Assembly: GCA_964502525.1 (NCBI GenBank)
Contig: CAZCXH010000162.1
Coordinates: forward strand, 1-11,717
Reading direction: 5' to 3'
Length of the DNA: 11,717 bases
Origin: DATLYB01 sp964502525
Lineage (GTDB): Bacteria > Bacteroidota > Bacteroidia > Chitinophagales > CAIOSU01
Shown here one piece after another: positions 5,757 to 11,717 of this stretch (positions within the stretch are counted from its first letter, which is position 1; the number at the start of each line of letters is the position of its first letter). The position numbers and the translations under genes were made by a program. Under the pieces are notes generated by a model that saw only the letters and a program-made list of their open reading frames with translations, was not told where the DNA came from and made no database searches.

Positions 5757-6653
5757 ATGAAATATTTAGTGATCGTAATGCTGCTTGTTTCCACCCTTTC
5801 GTCCTGCAAGGAAGAAGATGAACCGCCACAGGTCACCCTGCCGAACCCGTTTTTTGTAAAACCCGGTGATGCGCCACTGATCGTGGCTCATGGCGGAGCC
5901 AAACATATGAATCCGGAGAATACCATGCTTGCATTTGACTATGCCGTAGGCGCAGATTGCGATGTGCTGGAAATGGATGTCGCAATTACAAAAGATACTG
6001 TGCTCGTTCTGATCCATGATCTTACGATTGACGCCACTTCAGACGGCACGGGCAATGTTGTTGACTATACGTTTGACGAGCTGCAGCAATTCAACTTCGG
6101 TTATGATTTTGAGGCGCTCGATGGCACCTATCCCTACCGCAACACGCAGGTGAAAATTCCCAGCCTCGGGGAACTTTTTATCAAATATCCCAATGAATAC
6201 ATGATAATTGAAATTAAGGATTTGGGTGCAAACGGCTTCCTGGCCGCAGGACAGTTGAGCGACCTCATCCGGAAACATAACATGACTGAAAAGGTGGTGG
6301 TATTTTCATTTTCCGATGATGTGATGAACCACTTCCACAGCATCAATACGGATGGCGTTTACACCGGTGCCGCGCTGGGTGATGGCTTTTCATTTGTGGG
6401 GGCTGCGCAGACCAACCCTGACACGGTGCTGCATCTGCGATATGATCTGTGCGCCTTTCCGACCTCCATGCTTGGAATCAACCTTGATTCGGATACCATC
6501 ATCAAGGCCGCACACAATAGCAATGTTGCCATCCACTACTGGACGATCAACGACAAGGATGAAATGAAGGAACTCATCCATAAAGGCGTTGACGGCATCA
6601 TCACCGACCGCCCCGATCTGATGAAGGAGGCGCTGGCGGAACTGGGATTTTAA
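5757..6653 (+). CDS. Glycerophosphodiester phosphodiesterase lipoprotein, probably surface-exposed
   Basis: A 298-residue GDPD-family protein (UgpQ/GlpQ-like TIM barrel). The family hydrolyses glycerophosphodiesters to glycerol 3-phosphate and an alcohol. Expected active-site residues are present: His45 and the NPENT motif (52-56), Glu72 and Asp74 in LEMDV, His87-Asp88, and Glu152/Lys154 in IEIK. The closing GVDGIITDRPD motif is also there. The usual HRG reads HGG here (residues 45-47). The N-terminus MKYLVIVMLLVSTLSSC is a lipoprotein signal with lipobox LSSC and lipidated Cys17. The residues right after it, KEEDE, fit the acidic Lys-Asp/Glu export signal that sends Bacteroidetes lipoproteins to the cell surface. 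The ATG at 5757 is preferred over a TTG at 5736 because it gives a standard signal peptide. It is divergent from the riboswitch unit and appears monocistronic, ending before a long palindrome. Confidence 0.92.
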   Translation: MKYLVIVMLLVSTLSSCKEEDEPPQVTLPNPFFVKPGDAPLIVAHGGAKHMNPENTMLAFDYAVGADCDVLEMDVAITKDTVLVLIHDLTIDATSDGTGNVVDYTFDELQQFNFGYDFEALDGTYPYRNTQVKIPSLGELFIKYPNEYMIIEIKDLGANGFLAAGQLSDLIRKHNMTEKVVVFSFSDDVMNHFHSINTDGVYTGAALGDGFSFVGAAQTNPDTVLHLRYDLCAFPTSMLGINLDSDTIIKAAHNSNVAIHYWTINDKDEMKELIHKGVDGIITDRPDLMKEALAELGF

Positions 6654-6663
6654 ACTACTGCTG

Positions 6664-6780
6664 TGTCAGGTTCAATGCTGCGGGTGGTTGTTTACAGTTT
6701 ACATGTTCACTGTTTACCGTTTACTGTTTAAAAAATCGTAAACCGTAAACATGTAAACTGTAAACAGAAATAACCTGACA
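6664..6780. repeat. 117-bp nested palindrome built of GTTTAC units
   Basis: Three nested inverted repeats share one centre. The outer pair is TGTCAGGTT (6664-6672) with AACCTGACA (6772-6780). The middle pair is an 18-bp perfect match, 6690-6707 with 6748-6765. The inner pair is GTTTACCGTTTAC (starting 6712) with GTAAACCGTAAAC (6738-6750), with one mismatch. The left arm carries GTTTAC in roughly 7-nt steps and the right arm carries GTAAAC. It begins 10 bp after the phosphodiesterase stop. It may be a miniature palindromic element or cruciform/RNA stem that ends the upstream transcript. Confidence 0.85.
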
Positions 6781-7085
6781 TGAAAAGCTTGACAATGCGC
6801 TACACGGGTAGCCACCGAAAGCAGAACTCCTTATTTAGTACCTTACTTCTGGAATCTTGTCATTTTCGCGCAAAATATTTTTAGTTCTCCAGTTCTCCAA
6901 TGAAAAATCGCTTGTTCAGCTTTCTGAAATTTCACCTTTTTGGTTCCGGCTTGTCCGGCTTAGGATACCATGATTTGGCCGTTTTTGAAGAAACGGATTC
7001 ACGTTAGCTTTTTTTTCTTTCTTCTCATAACTATCTGATTTTCAGTTTCCACCTATTTCATTTTAAGAATCCTCTATAAGTTTTC
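6781..7085. other. Intergenic region without a recognisable gene
   Basis: About 300 bp between the palindrome and the promoter of the giant surface protein. No coding frame of useful length or RNA gene is visible. It contains a 9-bp tandem-like repeat, TCCGGCTTG followed by TCCGGCTTA (about 6945-6962), and several T-rich tracts near 7009-7100. A related wording, GACAAGCCGGATTGTC, occurs after the surface protein gene near 11443. Confidence 0.5.
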
Positions 7086-7115
7086 TTGACAATCTCTTTT
7101 CTTCTCCGCTATTTG
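7086..7115 (+). promoter_or_regulatory. Candidate promoter of the giant surface protein gene
   Basis: TTG at 7086-7088 is followed by 19 nt and GCTATTTG (7108-7115), which keeps the TTTG half of the Bacteroidetes -7 element but has GC in place of its first TA. The start codon lies 18 nt further on, so the leader would be short. It is a partial match only. Confidence 0.4.
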
Positions 7116-7133
7116 CATTAAAACCTATTACTC

Positions 7134-10100
7134 ATGGAAAAGAAATTCATTTCTGACTGTTGTGCTTTTTCCAAAGCATTGGTCGCAGTTTTATTGATGG
7201 GCATATTATCGAATATGCTCCCTGTCCTGGCGCAGGAGCCTTGCGCCAACCCAAGTTCATGCGAGTCTCCGGACAATGGCAGCGGCACTGCCGTGTTGCC
7301 GCCTCAATGTACTGGGGGGCTTAAAGGGAAAATGCAAATTGTTGACGGCCTGCCGCTAACCTCACCCATTGAGATTGATGCAAAGCTTTTTGGAGGCGCG
7401 CCAATCAGCCGCGGCCCCGGAGGTCTTCTCGGTGGCGATCAGATCATTGCCACTGAGATGCTCGCCATGGATCTCAAAGGAACGGGTCCCTTGTCTGGGT
7501 TGAACCGCTCTGTCAACGTCCCGGTGCAGGAAATGATTTTCACCGGACCTTATACCCCCGGGACACTCACTCAAAGTTTCCCAACGGAAATGGTTCAGTT
7601 ACAGGGGCAGCTTCCTTCCGGTGACCCTGATTTTGATTTACTGAGAATCACGGGCGGAAGCGGGTTCGGCATGCCCAGCCCCGGTCACACAACCCTCACC
7701 CATCAGCCCGGTGGGCAATGGGCGGTAGAAAGTTTTTTTGATATTACATACAGGATTGATTTCGTTGGCGCTCCCGGAGGACAGCTTGCGGGGATGTCAG
7801 GATCAACGATCGGCACGGCACGTTTCAAAACAGGCACCATTCCTGTTCCCTGCAATGATGATGGCGACCCATGCACCGATGATATTTGCATCGAAGGGGT
7901 TTGTCAGCATATTCCGAAGGATTGCAGCGATGGCGATCTGTGCACTGCTGACGAATGTATTGGCGGCAACTGCGTTTACACGCTCACGGTGATTTGCGAT
8001 GACGGCAACCCATGCACAATGGACGCTTGCGAAAACGGAATTTGCGATTTCACTCCAAGCTATCTTTCAGCCGCAGTTACGGGCACGCCACCCACATCTT
8101 GCGGTGAATGCGATGGCTCCGCAACAGTAACTGTAACCGGAGGAACACCACCTTATTCTTATTTGTGGTCAACAGGGGAAACGGCACAGAGCATTGGCGA
8201 AGGAACCGTAAACGGAACAGAAATCTGCATTGATGCCGGTGATACTACCGCATCATATATCACTGCGGCAGGCGACACATTTGTTAAAGATAAATTTTTC
8301 TCCGGTGGCACGATCTTCAACAAGGTGGTTCCGATAGCCGGCACCAATGATGATGAAATGTACCAGAATGAAAGGTTTGTCGGCAATGGCGGTTTTTTCA
8401 GCTATAATATCCCTGTAATAAACGGCAACTATGCCGTTGAGCTTCACTTTGCCGAGATTTTCTTTGGCCTTCCGGGATCCGGCTCAAGCGGAGGAGCGGG
8501 CAGCAGGAAATTTGATGTAACCATCGAAGGCGCCCTTGCCCTGGATGACTATGATATCTTCTTCGAGGCTGGCGGACCTGCAATCGCCATTGTGGAAACA
8601 ATCAACGTTTCCGTTAACGATGGCGTGCTGAATATTTTATTTGATGGCATTATCAATAACGCAAAGATCAACGGGCTTTGCGTGAGGCCGGTTCTGTCGC
8701 CCGGGCTTTGCCCTTCAACCTATTCGGTGACCGTGACGGACGCCAAAGGCTGCACAGCGACAGATGAAATCTTATTCTCCGGCATCACCTGCGATGATGG
8801 CAATCACTGCACCGCAGATACCTGCATCAATGGCGCTTGCCAGCACACCCCTATCAGTTGCTTTGATAATGACGCCTGCACGGATGATTTCTGCAACCCC
8901 GCTGTCGGCTGCCATTATCTTCCCGTTGAGTGCGGAGACAACAATCGCTGCACGGATGATTTCTGCGACTCCAACATCGGGTGCCATTATCTTCCGTTTG
9001 ACTGCAGCGATAATGACGGGTGCACCAACGACCATTGCGATGCCGAACTGGGATGCTACTACTCTCTGGTTGATTGCAATGATAACAATGAGTGCACGGA
9101 AGACTTCTGCAGCGCTGAAATCGGTTGCCACTATGTTGGCGTCAACTGCGATGACAGCGAATTCTGCACCGATGATTTCTGCAACCCGGCAATAGGGTGC
9201 CACTACCTTCCGCATGACTGCACCGATAATGACGTCTGCACGGAAGACAGATGTGAAAATGGCGGATGCGCGCATGCTGTCATTCCCGGCTGTGATGATC
9301 CGTGCTTCGGAGTCAATTGCAACGACAATGACGCCTGCACAGACGATTCGTGCATTGAAGGAGATTGCGATAACAAGCAGATTGATTGCAATGATGATGA
9401 TCCCTGCACCGATGATTCATGCGATGACGGTCTGTGCGTGCATGCTCCAAAGAATTGCAGCGACAACAACGCCTGCACCACCGATGGCTGCAATAACGGT
9501 GTTTGCACTCACGTTGCGATGGTTTGCAACGATAATGATGCCTGCACGGATGACGCCTGTGTTAACGGCTCATGTGTTTTCACAGGGAAGAATTGCAACG
9601 ACAACAATGCATGCACCAATGATGCGTGCGCGGGCGGGAATTGCGTCAACACGCTGATTGACTGCAACGACAATAATCCCTGCACTACGGATGCATGTGT
9701 CTCATTCAGATGCGCGAATGTTCCGATTAACTGCAGTGATAACAACCCATGCACCACGGATGCCTGCAATAACGGACTGTGCGTGAACACTGCGATCGTC
9801 TGCAGCGATAATGATACCTGCACCCAGGATGCCTGCGTGAACGGAATATGCGTTTACACGGACATCTGCCAGCCCTGCACGCTGGAAGTTGTTTCTTTCA
9901 CATTGGTTAATTCATCAACTGATTTGGATATCGGCCCGCTGAATGATGGAGATGTTGTTAATCTGTTCTATACTCCCAATGTCAATGTTCGCGCGAACCT
10001 GTGTGTTGAACCCATCGGCAGCGTCAAGTTCAATTTGAACGGACCAACAGCCAAAGTGGAAAACACTGCGCCATACGCCATCGCAGGAGACAGTCCTGCC

Positions 10101-11345
10101 GGCAATTATAATAAATGGAATATTTCAACCGGCACCCATACCATCGAAGCTATTCCCTTTTCCGGCAGCGGGGCGTCAGGAACCATGGGAACCGGCAAAT
10201 TGATTACCATTCACGTCATCAATGAAGAAATCACCTGCTCGACCAACGCTGAATGTGACGACAGCAATCTCTGCACCGATGACGCGTGTGTCACGGGCCA
10301 ATGTTTCAACACCCCTCTGGATTGCAACGATAATGATGCATGCACCCATGATGGCTGCCTGGGTGGAATATGCCAAAACACCGGTGTTGTGTGCGATGAC
10401 GGCAACCTGTGCACGATTGACGATTGCAACGGCATCTCGGGATGCTCATTTGCAGCAATTCCCGGATGCTGCCTGACCGCTGAGGAATGTGATGACAGCG
10501 ACCATTGCACTGCAGATGATTGCGTGGCTAACTTCTGCGTTAATACTCCCGGTGGAGGCTCTGAGCCATCCTACCTGCATGTGGTGAATACATCCAAGAG
10601 CTGGAGAAAGCTGAAACTCGGCTATTCATCAACAAGTTTGTTTTCGCCAAAAAATGATGTGAAAGCCGGAGGCAACACGATGATGTGCGTAACCTTGCGC
10701 GGAACCGCTTCCACCGAGTGGAGCAAGATACAGATCCGTCCGCAGGGAAGCGTGAGCAGCCCGGTATCGCTGGGAGCGTACGGATTGGGTGAATCCTTCA
10801 TGGAGATATGCATTCCGCTAACGGCTTTCGGTTCGGTTGATTTCACCAAGCTTACGCTGATTGAAATCCCCTACAGCAAGGGAGCAGCGGCATTTGAGAT
10901 TGACATTCAGAAAATAGAATTCAGAGGAGGAGCAACGCCCTTCCTGTGGTTTGGCGATCCAAAAACCGATAACATCCATGACGGTCAAAGCGGAGGCACA
11001 AGCTCGCTGTATGCGGAATTGGTGGAAGGTGGACCGTGCGGGGCTGAAAAGATGACGCATGAGGAATCAGCTTCATTCAACAACAAGATGCATATGAATG
11101 CTTATCCTAACCCATTCAGCGACAAGCTTAATATTGAATTTACCTTAACTGAAGGTTCAAAAGCTGCGCTTGAAATATACAACGCGGCAGGGCAAAAGCT
11201 GGCGACCTTGTTTGACGGCTATGCAGGCGCTTCAGAATTGGTGAAAGTGGAATATAATGCCGGTGAAGTTGCGGGAGGAATGGTCATCTACCGCCTTCAA
11301 ACAGAACAGGGCGCGTGGTTCAGCAAGGCTATGCTGGTGAAGTAA
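7134..11345 (+). CDS. Giant secreted mosaic surface protein: CTDC repeats, malectin-in-SprB, Ig-like, T9SS tail
   Basis: A 1403-residue exported protein with signal peptide 1-33 (cleavage VLA-QE). Residues 41-238 are a beta-rich domain I cannot name; motifs include MPSPGHTTLTHQPGGQWAVE and FFDITYRIDFVGAPGG. Cys/Asp-rich repeats of the Dictyostelium CTDC type (C-x-D-x3-C-T-x-D-x-C) follow in three blocks: 240-309, 553-915 and 1035-1142. Between blocks 1 and 2, an SprB-type repeat (GGTPPYSYLWSTGETAQSI and TYSVTVTDAKGCTATDEI) is split by a malectin-like domain (358-519). Between blocks 2 and 3 is an Ig-like domain (916-1034, SFTLVNSSTDLDIGPLNDGD and ENTAPYAIAGD). Residues 1143-1305 look like a carbohydrate-binding jelly roll (VDFTKLTLIEIPYSKG). 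Residues 1322-1403 are a T9SS type A sorting domain (AYPNPFSDKLNIEF). It is probably a cell-surface or released adhesin binding glycans. No enzyme motif is visible. It is monocistronic, with a terminator after it. Confidence 0.93.
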   Translation: MEKKFISDCCAFSKALVAVLLMGILSNMLPVLAQEPCANPSSCESPDNGSGTAVLPPQCTGGLKGKMQIVDGLPLTSPIEIDAKLFGGAPISRGPGGLLGGDQIIATEMLAMDLKGTGPLSGLNRSVNVPVQEMIFTGPYTPGTLTQSFPTEMVQLQGQLPSGDPDFDLLRITGGSGFGMPSPGHTTLTHQPGGQWAVESFFDITYRIDFVGAPGGQLAGMSGSTIGTARFKTGTIPVPCNDDGDPCTDDICIEGVCQHIPKDCSDGDLCTADECIGGNCVYTLTVICDDGNPCTMDACENGICDFTPSYLSAAVTGTPPTSCGECDGSATVTVTGGTPPYSYLWSTGETAQSIGEGTVNGTEICIDAGDTTASYITAAGDTFVKDKFFSGGTIFNKVVPIAGTNDDEMYQNERFVGNGGFFSYNIPVINGNYAVELHFAEIFFGLPGSGSSGGAGSRKFDVTIEGALALDDYDIFFEAGGPAIAIVETINVSVNDGVLNILFDGIINNAKINGLCVRPVLSPGLCPSTYSVTVTDAKGCTATDEILFSGITCDDGNHCTADTCINGACQHTPISCFDNDACTDDFCNPAVGCHYLPVECGDNNRCTDDFCDSNIGCHYLPFDCSDNDGCTNDHCDAELGCYYSLVDCNDNNECTEDFCSAEIGCHYVGVNCDDSEFCTDDFCNPAIGCHYLPHDCTDNDVCTEDRCENGGCAHAVIPGCDDPCFGVNCNDNDACTDDSCIEGDCDNKQIDCNDDDPCTDDSCDDGLCVHAPKNCSDNNACTTDGCNNGVCTHVAMVCNDNDACTDDACVNGSCVFTGKNCNDNNACTNDACAGGNCVNTLIDCNDNNPCTTDACVSFRCANVPINCSDNNPCTTDACNNGLCVNTAIVCSDNDTCTQDACVNGICVYTDICQPCTLEVVSFTLVNSSTDLDIGPLNDGDVVNLFYTPNVNVRANLCVEPIGSVKFNLNGPTAKVENTAPYAIAGDSPAGNYNKWNISTGTHTIEAIPFSGSGASGTMGTGKLITIHVINEEITCSTNAECDDSNLCTDDACVTGQCFNTPLDCNDNDACTHDGCLGGICQNTGVVCDDGNLCTIDDCNGISGCSFAAIPGCCLTAEECDDSDHCTADDCVANFCVNTPGGGSEPSYLHVVNTSKSWRKLKLGYSSTSLFSPKNDVKAGGNTMMCVTLRGTASTEWSKIQIRPQGSVSSPVSLGAYGLGESFMEICIPLTAFGSVDFTKLTLIEIPYSKGAAAFEIDIQKIEFRGGATPFLWFGDPKTDNIHDGQSGGTSSLYAELVEGGPCGAEKMTHEESASFNNKMHMNAYPNPFSDKLNIEFTLTEGSKAALEIYNAAGQKLATLFDGYAGASELVKVEYNAGEVAGGMVIYRLQTEQGAWFSKAMLVK
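7851..8060 (+). repeat. CTDC repeat block 1 (3 copies)
   Basis: Three coding repeats of about 70 nt begin at Cys240 (CNDDGDPCTDD), CSDGDLCTADE and CDDGNPCTMDA. Each has four Cys at positions 1, 7, 12 and 17. The block links the N-terminal beta domain to the SprB-type repeat. Confidence 0.88.
8205..8690 (+). other. Malectin-like domain inserted in an SprB-type repeat
   Basis: Codons for residues 358-519 encode a malectin-like carbohydrate-binding domain. It shows ICIDAGDT at the start, MYQNERF and FSYNIPVINGNYAVELHFAE in the middle, and VNDGVLNILFDG before NNAKINGLCV at the end. The flanking sequence is one SprB repeat cut in two: YLWSTGETAQSI ends at residue 354, and the continuation GLCPSTYSVTVTDAKGC starts near residue 524. 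Confidence 0.8.
8790..9878 (+). repeat. CTDC repeat block 2 (15 copies)
   Basis: Fifteen tandem coding repeats of 69-72 nt run from Cys553 to Cys915. Copies 2-6 of the block form a subgroup of 24 residues with GC[HY]Y at the fourth Cys (for example CTDDFCNPAVGCHYLP). Most others are 23 residues with an NG-x-C pattern (CTDDACVNGSC). Codons vary at silent positions while the Cys, Thr and Asp positions hold, so the repeats are old or diversified, not freshly copied. One spacer, PGCDDPCFGVN, interrupts the array near 9287-9319. Confidence 0.93.
10236..10559 (+). repeat. CTDC repeat block 3 (4 copies)
   Basis: Four repeats lie at residues 1035-1142, after the Ig-like domain: CDDSNLCTDDAC, CNDNDACTHDGC, CDDGNLCTIDDC and CDDSDHCTADDC. 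Longer Cys-containing linkers (CSTNAE and PGCCLTAEE) precede the first and the last, so this block is less regular than block 2. It joins the Ig-like domain to the C-terminal carbohydrate-binding-like domain. Confidence 0.85.
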
Positions 11346-11364
11346 CAAAACCACCCACCCACCC

Positions 11365-11417
11365 AGACGCCAAGTCCGCAAGGCAGCGAATACCTGCGTT
11401 CTTGGCGTCTTTGTTTT
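11365..11417 (+). terminator. Intrinsic terminator of the giant surface protein gene
   Basis: AGACGCCAAG (11365-11374) and CTTGGCGTCT (11401-11410) form a 10-bp perfect stem closed by a 26-nt loop with an inner GCAG/CTGC pairing, followed by TTGTTTTG. It starts 19 nt after the stop codon. It is preceded by a short ACCC tandem run (11352-11364). Confidence 0.75.
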
Positions 11418-11717
11418 GTGCCGAATGCGCATAATGGACTTGACAAGCCGGATTGTCCGTATTAATTTGCGGCTGTGTGCTAAAAAAGCAGTGGCTTTTC
11501 CTGATTCAATAATTATACTGTGCGCGGGATAAAATCTTAGAAGCTGTTTAAATTTACAAAATATCATAATCCGAATAAGAAATGGAATGCTGATAACGCA
11601 AATTGGCTGATAACGTGAGTTCGGGATAAGGATTTACTTTTTTCTTATCAATAAAAGGTCGCTGGGGCTTTGCACAATATCCGAAGTTAATTTTCTACCA
11701 AAAGATCGTTCCTGACG
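11418..11717. other. Right-end region without a recognisable gene
   Basis: About 300 bp with no supported coding frame. It holds the imperfect palindrome GACAAGCCGGATTGTC (near 11443-11458), a 6-bp hairpin AAAAGC/GCTTTT at 11484-11499, and two exact copies of GCTGATAACG (11589-11598 and 11606-11615), 17 bp centre to centre. It may contain the upstream region of a gene beyond the window. Confidence 0.5.

Noticed and set aside
6690..6765. GTTTAC steps considered as telomere-like or CRISPR repeats
   Set aside because: The units form one symmetric palindrome with no unique spacers, so a nested inverted repeat explains them better.
8772..9275. 167-residue open frame on the - strand, with repetitive Ala/Ile-rich protein
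   Set aside because: Shadow of the CTDC repeats read backwards; its periodicity simply mirrors the sense repeats.
9203..9823. Two adjacent - strand frames rich in ASSVQASLSLQ-like repeats
   Set aside because: Also antisense shadows of the repeat array. The apparent repeat protein arises from the 69-nt periodicity of the sense strand.
8790..9878. Regular repeats of about 70 nt considered as a CRISPR array
   Set aside because: The repeats are coding, vary at silent sites, have no constant spacer/repeat division, and encode a consistent Cys pattern inside a long frame. No cas genes are nearby.
11232..11567. 111-residue frame on the - strand
   Set aside because: It runs through the terminator and the end of the giant protein gene, and has no recognisable domain.

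Overview
The window is a chromosomal piece of a Bacteroidota (Bacteroidetes) genome. Four things show this: two large secreted proteins ending in type IX secretion (T9SS type A) sorting domains, a lipoprotein with a Bacteroidetes-style surface-export signal, ribosomal protein S1 with a long charged tail, and several promoters of the Bacteroidetes form TTTG-N(18-19)-TAnnTTTG. Start regions lack Shine-Dalgarno sequences and are A-rich, as usual in this phylum. The species cannot be named from the sequence.

Layout, left to right. Positions 138-797 (+) hold a probable two-gene operon of small membrane proteins, one of them built like a two-helix potassium-channel subunit without the usual filter, closed by a hairpin/T-tract. 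Positions 918-3595 (-) hold rpsA (ribosomal protein S1), followed downstream by an EVE-domain protein. rpsA has a near-perfect promoter, a leader of about 100 nt that can fold into a compact H-type pseudoknot, and a UUG start codon. Positions 3812-5602 (-) hold one transcription unit: promoter, adenosylcobalamin-type riboswitch, long leader, a BtuG-like secreted beta-propeller with a T9SS tail, and a strong intrinsic terminator. Positions 5757-6653 (+) encode a glycerophosphodiester phosphodiesterase lipoprotein, followed by a 117-bp nested palindrome made of GTTTAC units. Positions 7134-11345 (+) encode a 1403-residue secreted mosaic protein. It has 22 Cys/Asp-rich CTDC-type repeats in three blocks, a malectin-like domain nested inside an SprB-type repeat, an Ig-like domain, a carbohydrate-binding-like domain and a T9SS tail. 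A terminator follows, then about 300 bp with no recognisable gene.

Apart from rpsA and the EVE protein, the recognisable genes work at the cell envelope: vitamin B12 capture, phosphodiester scavenging and a large adhesin-like surface protein. They are separate transcription units rather than one pathway. The three strongest leads are the pseudoknot in the rpsA leader with its UUG start, the riboswitch-controlled T9SS-exported putative B12-capture protein with no btuB beside it, and the malectin-in-SprB domain insertion.
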